This document shows positions 1 to 7,253 of a stretch of 64,000 bases of DNA, one piece after another (position 1 is the first letter of the stretch; the number at the start of each line of letters is the position of its first letter). The translations under genes and the position numbers were made by a program. The stretch is from positions 24,736-88,735 of the forward strand of contig CAKQDX010000010.1 in NCBI GenBank assembly GCA_934229725.1, given 5' to 3'. A model generated the notes under the pieces. It was not told where the DNA came from. It ran no database searches and saw only the letters and a program-made list of their open reading frames with translations. The DNA is from an uncultured Streptococcus sp. (lineage in GTDB: Bacteria; Bacillota; Bacilli; Lactobacillales; Streptococcaceae).

Positions 1-155
1 CCCGTAATACTTTGTCCTACTTTTGACGTATTATTGCCATTAGTAGAATTTTCATTCGAAGAATCTCTAATAGCCAAAAAAATTATTAACAATGTAAATA
101 TAAATCCAAAAACTGCAAATACATAAACGCTAACATTAAAAATTTTCTTTAACAT
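1..155 (-). CDS. Partial membrane protein, N-terminus only
   Basis: The first 51 codons of a protein that runs off the left edge. It starts at the ATG at 153-155, behind an AGGTGAGG ribosome binding site. The N-terminus is KK-rich, followed by one hydrophobic segment (about residues 8-28) and then a Ser/Asn/Thr-rich stretch, as in a membrane-anchored protein with an outward-facing domain. It lies 15 nt after the DUF4230 gene, so it is probably the third gene of that operon. The family cannot be recognised from this fragment. Confidence 0.7.
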   Translation of the reverse strand, partial: MLKKIFNVSVYVFAVFGFIFTLLIIFLAIRDSSNENSTNGNNTSKVGQSIT

Positions 156-170
156 ATCTTTTCCTCACCT

Positions 171-806
171 TTATTTTGGAGTTTCAATTGTCACTTTTGC
201 CTCATGGTCCAAAGATTTAATCATTGTAGAGTAATACTTCTCAGCTGATTCATTCAAAAGTTTATTGTAATCCTTTAAATAACCTTGCTGTTCTTTATTT
301 GATAATCCTTTTGTAGCAGCCTCACCAGTATCAACATTTTGGGTTGATGCACTAAGTAATCCTCCGCTAGTATCATATAACTTATAAGGTTTATCCTTGT
401 CTAATTCAACACCAATAACCTCATATTGAGGTAAGGTAACCTTATAATTGTGTTCCCTGTCACTCTCAATATTAACTCCTTTCTTTATTCCAAATTTAGC
501 TGTATAGTTAAGAATAATAATCGCTCGCTTTTCTGAGCCTGGAATTACAATTTTAGTGCCAAATAGTTTTGTATTATTCTCGATAGTCTTAATTTTTTGA
601 ATTCCTACATTTAGTAAAACTACTTCATGAACCTTTTCTATCTGCTTAATACTAGAATAAGTTTCAGTTTGCTGATTATGAGATAAAGCATTCTCAATAT
701 TCTGAACTGGTTTTAGCCAGAATCCTAACATTAAAATTAAGGCTAAGACGATTAGGTAAATCCATAAAGCTATCTTTTTATTCAATATCTTTTTAACTAA
801 TTTCAT
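171..806 (-). CDS. DUF4230 domain-containing membrane-anchored protein
   Basis: A 211-aa protein with one N-terminal transmembrane segment (about residues 12-31). The rest resembles the DUF4230 family (region around VHEVVLLNVGIQKI to the NYTAKFGIK segment), which has no firm biochemical role. It is the second gene of an apparent operon, between a 41-aa membrane peptide and a truncated membrane protein, and would be transcribed from the (TA)-repeat promoter at 1009-1035. The family call is by eye. A role at the cell surface is inference from the single anchor. Confidence 0.75.
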   Translation of the reverse strand: MKLVKKILNKKIALWIYLIVLALILMLGFWLKPVQNIENALSHNQQTETYSSIKQIEKVHEVVLLNVGIQKIKTIENNTKLFGTKIVIPGSEKRAIIILNYTAKFGIKKGVNIESDREHNYKVTLPQYEVIGVELDKDKPYKLYDTSGGLLSASTQNVDTGEAATKGLSNKEQQGYLKDYNKLLNESAEKYYSTMIKSLDHEAKVTIETPK

Positions 807-824
807 TCAGATGCACCTACATTC

Positions 825-950
825 CTACTTCTTCAAAAACAACTGGATTAACAATCCTGCAATCACAATACCAGCTGCAATTAGAGGGTTCAACATCGCT
901 ATTCCTACAAGAACTAAAATAGCTAAAATCCATAAAACTACTTTTATCAT
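825..950 (-). CDS. 41-aa hydrophobic membrane peptide
   Basis: A short ORF starting at the ATG at 948-950 with an AAAGGAG ribosome binding site and ending with KK before the stop at 825-827. About 36 of 41 residues are hydrophobic, in two blocks (VVLWILAILVLVGIAML, then PLIAAGIVIAGLLIQLF), consistent with a one- or two-pass membrane peptide. It is the first gene after the promoter at 1009-1035 and 18 nt before the DUF4230 gene. The strong ribosome binding site and operon position support it. Function unknown. Confidence 0.65.
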   Translation of the reverse strand: MIKVVLWILAILVLVGIAMLNPLIAAGIVIAGLLIQLFLKK

Positions 951-1008
951 CTTATCTCCTTTAAAATACGAATACCATAATCTCACCTAAATTTAATTTT
1001 CTGTAAAC

Positions 1009-1035
1009 ATTATATATATATATATACGTTGTCAA
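1009..1035 (-). promoter_or_regulatory. Promoter with (TA)8 tract in the spacer and a palindrome over the -35
   Basis: On the minus strand the -35 is TTGACA (1030-1035) and the -10 is TATAAT (1009-1014), separated by 15 bp. An uninterrupted (TA)8 run covers 1011-1026. The -35 sits in a perfect 13-bp palindrome, ACGTTGTCAACGT (1026-1038), which could be an operator. The predicted start is about 50 nt before the 41-aa ORF. Adding one TA unit would give the optimal 17-bp spacing. Confidence 0.7.
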
Positions 1036-1151
1036 CGTTTTCTTGAAAATAGAATATATTTTTAACTATTTATCAGATTATTATAATTTAAATAACTTTA
1101 TCTCATTTTATATTTAAAAATAAATATGCAAGTCACAGCTATACACAAAAC

Positions 1152-1288
1152 AAGACTTTCTGCTGTGCTAAAGGTAAGAGAAGCATTATTGCTTCTCTCA
1201 ATCGGAATATTTGAGACTTAGGCTCAAATCTTAGGAATGGCATTCCGTTAGGAAGTCGCTTCCGTCCGTAGCACCCAAGAAAAGTCTT
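1152..1288 (+). repeat. Structured interspersed element, copy 1
   Basis: The ends pair (AAGACTTT with AAAGTCTT), as does an inner stem GTGCTA (1165-1170) with TAGCAC (1269-1274). Inside are hairpins AGAGAAGC/GCTTCTCT (1177-1198), TTTGAG/CTCAAA (1210-1228), GGAATGGCATTCC and GGAAGTCGCTTCC. The layout is a closed multi-branch fold. A second copy with different but still complementary stems is at 9765-9894. Whether it acts as RNA or DNA is unknown. Confidence 0.6.
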
Positions 1289-1300
1289 AAATAAAAACGA

Positions 1301-1331
1301 AAAAAACAGAGATGTCTACTAACATCTCTGC
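1301..1331 (-). terminator. Rho-independent terminator of clpL
   Basis: The 9-bp stem CAGAGATGT/ACATCTCTG is followed by a T run on the minus strand, about 35 nt after the clpL stop codon. Confidence 0.9.
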
Positions 1332-1363
1332 TTCATTAATCGGATTGGGAGGTCCTATGCTTT

Positions 1364-3469
1364 TTATCTAGCATCTTTTTCTTTGATAACCAAGACACCA
1401 TCTTCCATATCAGCTTCCAGGTGTTTAGCATCAAGGTTATCCAAGTGGAAGTCTGTGACTTTGTCACGGATTTGTTGTTCAACCACACGACGGAGTGGAC
1501 GAACACCCATGACTTCATCGTAGCCTTCTTCAGTCATGTACTCTTTTGCAGCTTCGCTAACTGCCAAGTCAATTTCTTTCTTAGAAAGGGTCTTATTGAC
1601 ATCTACCAACATCAAATCAACAATCTTAGAAAGGTTTTCCTTGCTCAAGTGTGAGAATTCAATCACAGCATTGAAACGGTTCAAGAATTCTGGACGGAAG
1701 TAAGGTTTCAAACGATCCAAGAGTTCTGGTTTGTCCGCATCATCTGTCAAGTTAGCTTCATAACCAAAGCCAGCGTTTGAAGTTGCGATAATGACAGTGT
1801 TCTTGAAGTTTACAGTGTTACCTTGACCATCAGTCAAACGGCCATCATCCAAAACTTGAAGGAGAAGGGTGATGACTTGAGGGTCTGCCTTTTCAATTTC
1901 ATCAAGAAGGATGATTGAATAAGGGTTACGGCGAACACGTTCTGTCAAGGTATTGCTATTGTCATCATAACCAACATAACCAGCTGTTGTACCAATCAAT
2001 TTAGAAACGGCTGTGCGGTCACTGTATTCTGACATGTCCAAACGGATGATAGCATCTTTTGTACCGAACATATCAAGGGCCAATTGTTTAGCCAACTCAG
2101 TTTTACCAACACCAGTTGGTCCTACAAAGAGGAAGCTACCAATTGGGCGGTTACCTTCATCGAATCCTGCACGGTTACGACGGATGGCACGTGCCACTGC
2201 TTCAACGGCCTTATCTTGACCGATAACCTTAGTTTGCAAACGGTGACCCATATCTTTCAAACGTTCGATATCAGTTGCACCCATTTGAGATACTGGAATA
2301 CCAGTCATACGTTCTACAGATTCAGCCACATCATTTACGGTCGCAGTCACCTTGTGATCTTCTGCATGGTTAGCAATTTTCTTTTCAAGTTTTTCAATAC
2401 GAACCTTAGCATTTAGGGCTGCTTCGTAATCTTCTTTAGCAGCTGCAGCTTCTTGTTTAGCTTTTTCTTCTTCGATTTCACGTTCAACAGCATTGACATC
2501 AGTTACTGGATGTTGTGCTGCCAAGTGAGCTGCTGTCACATCCACGAGGTCAATAGCCTTATCTGGCAAGCTACGTTGTGGAATGTATTGTACTGAGAAA
2601 TCAACCGCTGCTTTCAAGACATCATCTGGCAAGATAACATTGTGGTGTTTTTCATAAAGATCACGGATACCTTGGAGAATCTTGAAAGTATCTTCAGCAG
2701 AAGGAGCATTGACCTTAACTTCGTTGAAACGACGAGCTAGGGCAGCGTTCTTCAAGATAGTGTTACGGTATTCATCTTGAGTTGTTGCACCAATAACTGT
2801 CAATTCCCCACGTGAAAGAGCAGGTTTCAAGATATCAGCAAGACCTTTAGATCCTTGACCATCGCCAGTGCTTCCGGCACCAAGAATTTGGTGGATTTCA
2901 TCGAAGAAGAGGATAATGTTTCCAGCTTCTTTGACTTCGTTTACCAAGTTTTGAATATTTTCTTCAAAGCTACCACGGTATTGCGTACCAGCTTCGAGTC
3001 CAGAAATATCGATTGAGATGATTTCTTTGTTCTTGATGGCAGCTGGGACATCACCATTAACGATGGCTTGTGCCAAACCTTCAACTACGGCTGTTTTACC
3101 AACACCAGCATCCCCGACAAGGACTGGGTTGTTCTTGGTACGACGAGCCAAGATTTCGCAAGCTTCTTGGATTTCTTTGTTACGTCCAATGACAGGATCC
3201 AATTTACCTTCACGAGCTTCTTCAGTCAAGTTACGACCAAGTTTAGCAAGGATACCATCTTGTTTAGGTCCTTTAGCTTGTTGTTGAGTTGGGTTCACTG
3301 CTTCACCTTCATTACCAGGCAATTGACCTGTTTGACGGTAAATCGCAAATTCTTCAGGTGTCACTTCACGACCATTAATCATGTAACGACGGTTTTCTGA
3401 ACGGTAACCACCCATGTTACCCATCAATTGATTGAAAAGATCATCCATATTATTAAAGTTGTTGTTCAT
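1364..3469 (-). CDS. clpL: ATP-dependent Clp protease ATP-binding subunit ClpL
   Basis: A 701-aa AAA+ chaperone of the Hsp100/Clp family with two ATPase domains. Walker A GDAGVGKT is at residues 119-126 with FFDEIH downstream, and the second Walker A GPTGVGKT is near residue 450 with LLDEIEKA. The N-terminus is short and Asn/Met/Gly-rich instead of a Clp_N domain, and a UVR-like helix (EDYEAALNAKVRIEKLEKKI) lies between the ATPase domains; both are typical of ClpL. It refolds or disaggregates proteins under heat and other stress. The start ATG follows TGAGGT. Upstream are several CtsR boxes, so heat-inducible control by CtsR is expected. Confidence 0.96.
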   Translation of the reverse strand: MNNNFNNMDDLFNQLMGNMGGYRSENRRYMINGREVTPEEFAIYRQTGQLPGNEGEAVNPTQQQAKGPKQDGILAKLGRNLTEEAREGKLDPVIGRNKEIQEACEILARRTKNNPVLVGDAGVGKTAVVEGLAQAIVNGDVPAAIKNKEIISIDISGLEAGTQYRGSFEENIQNLVNEVKEAGNIILFFDEIHQILGAGSTGDGQGSKGLADILKPALSRGELTVIGATTQDEYRNTILKNAALARRFNEVKVNAPSAEDTFKILQGIRDLYEKHHNVILPDDVLKAAVDFSVQYIPQRSLPDKAIDLVDVTAAHLAAQHPVTDVNAVEREIEEEKAKQEAAAAKEDYEAALNAKVRIEKLEKKIANHAEDHKVTATVNDVAESVERMTGIPVSQMGATDIERLKDMGHRLQTKVIGQDKAVEAVARAIRRNRAGFDEGNRPIGSFLFVGPTGVGKTELAKQLALDMFGTKDAIIRLDMSEYSDRTAVSKLIGTTAGYVGYDDNSNTLTERVRRNPYSIILLDEIEKADPQVITLLLQVLDDGRLTDGQGNTVNFKNTVIIATSNAGFGYEANLTDDADKPELLDRLKPYFRPEFLNRFNAVIEFSHLSKENLSKIVDLMLVDVNKTLSKKEIDLAVSEAAKEYMTEEGYDEVMGVRPLRRVVEQQIRDKVTDFHLDNLDAKHLEADMEDGVLVIKEKDAR

Positions 3470-3534
3470 ATAATTACCTCATACTGTGTTTTCTTGTGAT
3501 TTTTTAAGTGTTATTTTTTAGTTCATGTGTGAAT

Positions 3535-3551
3535 TTTGACTTTTACTGACC
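3535..3551 (-). promoter_or_regulatory. CtsR operator proximal to clpL
   Basis: The minus strand reads GGTCAGTAAAAGTCAAA, a close match to the direct-heptad CtsR operator. It lies between the 34-codon ORF and the clpL start. No convincing -35/-10 follows it, so it may be a residual or roadblock site. Confidence 0.7.
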
Positions 3552-3557
3552 AAAACC

Positions 3558-3662
3558 CTAAAAATTTTTAGTAGCCTCAACTACTCTTCTAATAATTTCC
3601 GGTTTTGCTCTTGGTAGAAGACTGAGAACTTTCACAGTCTTGAATAAATTATCATTTAGCAT
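3558..3662 (-). CDS. Candidate 34-aa leader peptide upstream of clpL
   Basis: A 34-codon ORF starting with ATG at 3660-3662, five nt after an AAGGTGG ribosome binding site, and ending at TAG 3558-3560. The product begins MLNDNLFKTVKVLSLLPR and is basic and amphipathic toward the end. It lies within the transcript of all three clpL promoters and about 90 nt before clpL. It is too short for a family match. The spacing and codon content look genuine, but chance cannot be excluded. It could be a small stress protein or a translated leader. Confidence 0.45.
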   Translation of the reverse strand: MLNDNLFKTVKVLSLLPRAKPEIIRRVVEATKNF

Positions 3663-3736
3663 AAGAGCCACCTTCTTTCTGTGAATCTCTCAAAATAGCT
3701 AACTTCCAAGCTTCTTTCAGAAAGAAACTTGTAGAT

Positions 3737-3818
3737 TAAGGAAACCTTTTTCCTTATAGCTTTATCATATACCTTTCATCTGCTTGGGTCAAGAATTTAG
3801 TTTTGACTTTTACTGACC
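3737..3818 (-). promoter_or_regulatory. clpL promoter module 1 (proximal), CtsR box and +1 hairpin
   Basis: The CtsR box GGTCAGTAAAAGTCAAA is at 3802-3818, the -35 TTGACC at 3787-3792 and the -10 TATGAT at 3764-3769 (17-bp spacer). The predicted start falls at the 5' base of the hairpin TAAGGAAA/TTTCCTTA (3737-3756). Confidence 0.75.
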
Positions 3819-3889
3819 TTTCAGATGAAAATTTTTGCAGACTAGCTGCAATCCTTTTTTATTGGTATATGGGCTATTGACATAGCCTT

Positions 3890-3970
3890 CATAAGGATTT
3901 CATTTCCTTATGTTTATATTGTACAACATTGGTCAGTAATAGTCAATAGTTTTTTTGACTTTTTTTGACC
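3890..3970 (-). promoter_or_regulatory. clpL promoter module 2, CtsR boxes and +1 hairpin
   Basis: A CtsR box on the minus strand (3954-3970) and an opposed box overlapping the -35 (3931-3946) flank -35 TTGACT (3941-3946). The -10 is TACAAT (3918-3923), with a 17-bp spacer. The hairpin CATAAGGA/TCCTTATG (3890-3912) begins at the predicted +1. Confidence 0.78.
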
Positions 3971-4043
3971 TTTATTGTAAATATTTTTGCAGGCAAGCTA
4001 TAATTACCTTTTTACAAGGATTTAGGCTAGCACTGCAAGATTT

Positions 4044-4123
4044 ATAAGGAGGTAAATCCTTATGAAACTATCATACACCATTAGTCAGGAAAGGTCAATA
4101 GTTTTGTTTGATCTTTTTTGACC
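4044..4123 (-). promoter_or_regulatory. clpL promoter module 3 (distal), CtsR boxes and +1 hairpin
   Basis: A CtsR-like box (4107-4123) lies upstream of -35 TTGACC (4093-4098) and -10 TATGAT (4070-4075), 17-bp spacer. The hairpin ATAAGGA/TCCTTAT (4044-4063) begins at the predicted +1. The -10 elements of the three modules are 154 and 152 bp apart, so the region looks like a tandem duplication. Confidence 0.75.
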
Positions 4124-4145
4124 TTTTTGAGAATAGTTTCCGAAA

Positions 4146-4173
4146 AGCAAAAAAAGCCCTACCAGAGGTAGAC
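4146..4173 (-). terminator. Terminator of yefM-yoeB
   Basis: A GGTCTACC/GGTAGGGC hairpin with a TCT loop followed by seven T residues on the minus strand, directly after the yoeB stop. It is nearly identical to the terminator at 4793-4819. Confidence 0.8.
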
Positions 4174-4428
4174 CTAATAATGATCTTTAAAAGATAGAAA
4201 GGCAACGTTTTTACCATCAACCATATAAATCAAACGATTTTCAGCATCAATTCGTCGAGACCAAGCTCCTTGAAAGTCATACTTCAAGGGTTCTGGCTTA
4301 CCAATACCTGAAAAAGGATCCCGTTGAATGTCTTTAATCAGCTTATTAATTCGCTTAAGTGTCTTTCTATCCTGATTTTGCCAATAGCAGTAATCTGTCC
4401 ATGCGTCTTCAGTAAAAGTGGGTAACAT
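4174..4428 (-). CDS. yoeB: Txe/YoeB family addiction module toxin
   Basis: An 84-aa RelE-superfamily endoribonuclease toxin, expected to cleave mRNA at the ribosome. Features include the conserved DPFSGIGKPEPLK segment, the basic SRRI segment and the C-terminal His-Tyr pair (FKDHY end), matching the catalytic His83-Tyr84 of YoeB. The antitoxin gene lies 3 nt upstream, the usual antitoxin-first order. No truncation or loss of key residues is visible, so the toxin is probably functional. Confidence 0.93.
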   Translation of the reverse strand: MLPTFTEDAWTDYCYWQNQDRKTLKRINKLIKDIQRDPFSGIGKPEPLKYDFQGAWSRRIDAENRLIYMVDGKNVAFLSFKDHY

Positions 4429-4431
4429 TTT

Positions 4432-4686
4432 CTACTCCTTTAGTGCATGTTCCTGAATTTTCCCAGCACGCACCTGAGCCATTCCTCTTAAAACCTTGTC
4501 TGATAGTTCTTTATTTTGAACAATTCGCAATGTTTCTTGAATGCTATCCCATTCACTCTTTGAGACCACTACAATATCTTCATCAGGATTTTTATTAACT
4601 ACAGTTAGAGGTTCAAATTCATCATTAACCTTTTTCATATAATCCTTCAAATGATTTCGAAACGTTGAATAGACGACTGCTTCCAT
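4432..4686 (-). CDS. yefM: YefM/Phd family type II antitoxin
   Basis: An 84-aa antitoxin. The N-terminal Phd/YefM DNA-binding fold is recognisable by the MEAVVYSTFRNHLKDYMKKV start and the PLTVVNKN and VVVSKSEWDSI segments. The C-terminal helix would bind and neutralise YoeB. The ATG at 4684-4686 is chosen over one two codons upstream because only it has proper spacing from GAGGT. It probably autorepresses its operon through the TGTACA-centred site at 4749-4756. Confidence 0.93.
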   Translation of the reverse strand: MEAVVYSTFRNHLKDYMKKVNDEFEPLTVVNKNPDEDIVVVSKSEWDSIQETLRIVQNKELSDKVLRGMAQVRAGKIQEHALKE

Positions 4687-4715
4687 TAGCATACCTCATT
4701 TTCCTCTTTTCTTTT

Positions 4716-4756
4716 ATTATATACCAAAAGGATAAACTTGTCAGGAACTTGTACAA
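4716..4756 (-). promoter_or_regulatory. yefM-yoeB promoter with TTGTACAA operator
   Basis: The -35 is CTGACA (4739-4744) and the -10 TATAAT (4716-4721), with a 17-bp spacer. The palindrome TTGTACAA is at 4749-4756. TGTACA is the core of known YefM-YoeB operators in enterobacteria, which supports autoregulation. Confidence 0.7.
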
Positions 4757-4792
4757 CTTTATTCTTTCTATTACATTTATTCGAAAAAAGAT

Positions 4793-4819
4793 TAAAAAAG
4801 CCTACCAGAGGTAGACCTT
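4793..4819 (-). terminator. Terminator of tmcAL
   Basis: GTCTACC/GGTAGGC stem with a TCT loop and a T run on the minus strand, a few nt after the tmcAL stop. Confidence 0.82.
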
Positions 4820-4827
4820 CTACAAAG

Positions 4828-5919
4828 CTATTTTACTCTATGCGGTATGCGTCCAAAGTTCTGTTGAGAAAGCTTTGGGTTGCCTAATTGATAAACATTA
4901 TCTGCTTGTTGTGTAAGCATATCCCAAGGCTCTCTTCCGATACGAGCCACTATATTCACAGACTTTTTCACGGATTTGAGATGAGCCTGCCCTTTTTGGG
5001 AAAATCCAAGCACATGAATGGATTCAGGCAGAGGGTTGTCCACAGCTCCAACTAGGATATAGGTCAAAATACGACGTACACGAGCTTTTGTATAGCGTTT
5101 GGTTGCTACCTTATCCACTAGTTCCTCCACAGAAGAAACCTCACGTATAGCAGCTTTTAAACGGCTGGCAATCTCTTCATTCAGCTGGAAAATACTGGTT
5201 AAATCAGGATTTGTAAGAATCTGATAAACCAGCAATTGGAAATAATTATCCCAAGAAACCTGTGGAGAAGTCTGAAAAAGTTTGCTATTGGGCATGAACT
5301 TATCCACAAAATCACTGTCTTGCTTGTGGAGACGAAGACTGGTTGCTGAAGCGAAAGATACTTCCTTATCTGAGGAATGATAGCCAGCCCCTTGTCTCTG
5401 GATAGGATTCAGCTTTATGCCCTTACCAGCACATGCTTTGGCATAGGCCAAACCTAGGATATGGTTGGGTGTATTGCCAGTAAAGTCCACACCAGCAAAC
5501 TTTTCCCACATTTTTTGTGTCTTCTGTGGATAAGACAAATCACTAGGCAAACTTTCTACAAAGGCTTCCATTTCCTCGGACTTTTCAGCATAGACATCTG
5601 CTATCGCCTGATAATCTAGGACTTCTTCCGTGCCAAAAGTAAGGCTGTCAATTCCCAGTCGGGATAAGATATGGACGGCTCCAGCAGCAAAATAATCGGC
5701 AGACTGGACCGCCGTCAAGAAGGGCAACTCAACTACAAGATCTGCCCCATTTTCCAAAGCCATCTGAGCCCTAGTCCACTTATCCACAATAGCTGGCTCA
5801 CCTCGCTGGACAAAATTCCCAGACATGGCAACGATTTTCACGCCTTCAGCCTGATCCAAGAGATACTTGTGACCGTTATGAAAAGGATTGAACTCAGCAA
5901 TAATACCTGTAACTTTCAT
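4828..5919 (-). CDS. tmcAL: tRNA(Met) cytidine acetate ligase (TmcAL/YlbM family)
   Basis: A 363-aa nucleotidyltransferase-fold protein. The family acetylates the wobble cytidine of elongator tRNA-Met using acetate and ATP. The N-terminal HxGH-type motif FNPFHNGH is at residues 10-17, followed by the conserved SGNFVQRGEPAIVDKW region and the QRQGAGYHS segment typical of YlbM. It lies 6 nt after the yqeM methyltransferase and ends at a strong terminator, so the two are co-transcribed. Older annotations call it a nucleotidyltransferase. Confidence 0.93.
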   Translation of the reverse strand: MKVTGIIAEFNPFHNGHKYLLDQAEGVKIVAMSGNFVQRGEPAIVDKWTRAQMALENGADLVVELPFLTAVQSADYFAAGAVHILSRLGIDSLTFGTEEVLDYQAIADVYAEKSEEMEAFVESLPSDLSYPQKTQKMWEKFAGVDFTGNTPNHILGLAYAKACAGKGIKLNPIQRQGAGYHSSDKEVSFASATSLRLHKQDSDFVDKFMPNSKLFQTSPQVSWDNYFQLLVYQILTNPDLTSIFQLNEEIASRLKAAIREVSSVEELVDKVATKRYTKARVRRILTYILVGAVDNPLPESIHVLGFSQKGQAHLKSVKKSVNIVARIGREPWDMLTQQADNVYQLGNPKLSQQNFGRIPHRVK

Positions 5920-5925
5920 AGGCTC

Positions 5926-6666
5926 TTACTTTTGGGCCACAAAGAACCAACGGGCACTAGTTTCAGTCGGTTCCTTATCCTCGAAATCAGCGTAGAGTTT
6001 AAAGGATTTGAAGCCAGCTTGCTCCAACAAGATATCATAAGTCAAAACCTCATAGGTACGCTCCTCATGGACCTCATCATGGCGGCTAAAGCTTCCATCT
6101 TCCTCTTGGACAAAGAAGGTCAATTCATGGACGATAGAATGCGGTGCCGCATCCTCATAGGTATCCCAGAGCATAGCAAAATCCTCAGCATTTTCATGGT
6201 AAGAATAGCCAGGGAAAACCTCATCCGTCTGATAGGTTGAGTGCACATCGAAGATGAAGACGCCATCCTCATTGAGGGCATTGTAAACCTCCTTGAAGAC
6301 GTCCCCGACCTCAACTTCGTCCTGCATATAGCAGATTGAATCTGAGTAGCAGGTCACAAAGTCATACTTGCCCGCTTGCGATAAATCCAACATATTGCCT
6401 TCAATAAAGTCGATTTTCTGCTTGGCAGAGGCTGCTCGCTTCTCCGCAATCTTCAACATATCATCACTCAAATCAAGTCCAGTCACATCGAATCCAGCTT
6501 GAGAAAAGCGTACAGACTGAATCCCAGTCCCACAAGCCAATTCAAGCAATTTCTTTTTGTCCTTAGTCTTTGGCAAATGACGGAGAGAAAAATCTGTCCA
6601 CAAATCGTAAAGACTATCATCCATAACAGCGTCGTAGACCGCCGCAAAAGTTTCATAAGTAGCCAT
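5926..6666 (-). CDS. yqeM: Class I SAM-dependent methyltransferase YqeM
   Basis: A 246-aa Rossmann-fold methyltransferase. Motif I is LLELACGTGIQ (about residues 40-50), followed by VTGLDLSDDML (acidic SAM-binding loop). It is the last conserved member of the yqeG-to-yqeM cluster but is separated from rsfS here by about 590 bp of repeat-rich DNA. The substrate is not established. The translated start is the ATG at 6664-6666. Confidence 0.9.
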   Translation of the reverse strand: MATYETFAAVYDAVMDDSLYDLWTDFSLRHLPKTKDKKKLLELACGTGIQSVRFSQAGFDVTGLDLSDDMLKIAEKRAASAKQKIDFIEGNMLDLSQAGKYDFVTCYSDSICYMQDEVEVGDVFKEVYNALNEDGVFIFDVHSTYQTDEVFPGYSYHENAEDFAMLWDTYEDAAPHSIVHELTFFVQEEDGSFSRHDEVHEERTYEVLTYDILLEQAGFKSFKLYADFEDKEPTETSARWFFVAQK

Positions 6667-6672
6667 AAATCA

Positions 6673-6815
6673 AGATACAAAGAGCGTCAAAAGTACAGAG
6701 AAAATAGGAAAATTTCTGCCGTATCGCTAGATACAAAGAAAGTTTATCTTTTTCTCACAGCTTTTAGCTCGTGTTCAGTTGACAAATTAACTAAACACGA
6801 GGCCCTATCCTTTCT
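6673..6815. repeat. 143-bp direct repeat, copy A
   Basis: Nearly identical to 7058-7200, with only a handful of substitutions. It contains AGATACAAAG twice and an inverted repeat around CTCGTGTT/AACACGAG. The loop-side bases of that stem differ between copies but still pair. It lies just upstream of yqeM. Confidence 0.9.
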
Positions 6816-7057
6816 ATTCTATAATGAGTCCGCCCGTAATCGGAAAGAAAATTAGGGGGAGTGAGACAGAACGAGTTTTCTTAAAAAAATCGTTCGTTGT
6901 CTCACCCCCGCAAGGCTGATTAGGTACTCTTCCGAGCTTAAAAAGCGAATGAAGAGTCCAATCAGCTACTGCGCCAAATAATAAATTTTAATATTGATAA
7001 TTTGACATAGAACTATCTATTTTCCGACGATTACAGGACAGGTTCAAATCCTTTCTA

Positions 7058-7200
7058 AGATACAAAGAGCGTTAAAAGCACAGAGAAAATAGGAAAATTT
7101 CTGCCGTATCGCTAGATACAAAGAAAGTTTATCTTTTTCTCACAGCTTTTAGCTCGTGTTCATTTAACAAATTAACAAAACACGAGTCCCTATCCTTTCT
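7058..7200. repeat. 143-bp direct repeat, copy B
   Basis: Second copy of the repeat at 6673-6815, in the same orientation, separated by 242 bp. Recombination between the copies would delete one repeat and the intervening hairpins. Confidence 0.9.
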
Positions 7201-7225
7201 TTCCATGAGATTTTCAATTAAGCAA

Positions 7226-7253
7226 CAAAACCCAGTTGTCGCCAACTGAGTTC
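7226..7253 (-). terminator. Terminator of the yqeG-rsfS operon
   Basis: AACTCAGTTG/CAACTGGGTT stem with a GCGA loop followed by TTTTG on the minus strand, 8 nt after the rsfS stop. Confidence 0.75.

Noticed and set aside
1336..1518. Short ORF overlapping the clpL 3' end
   Set aside because: Out of frame with clpL on the same strand, extends only into the terminator region and has no independent signal.
7037..7060. tRNA T-arm-like GGTTCAAATCC
   Set aside because: The flanking bases do not form the five-pair arm and no acceptor or anticodon arms are present.
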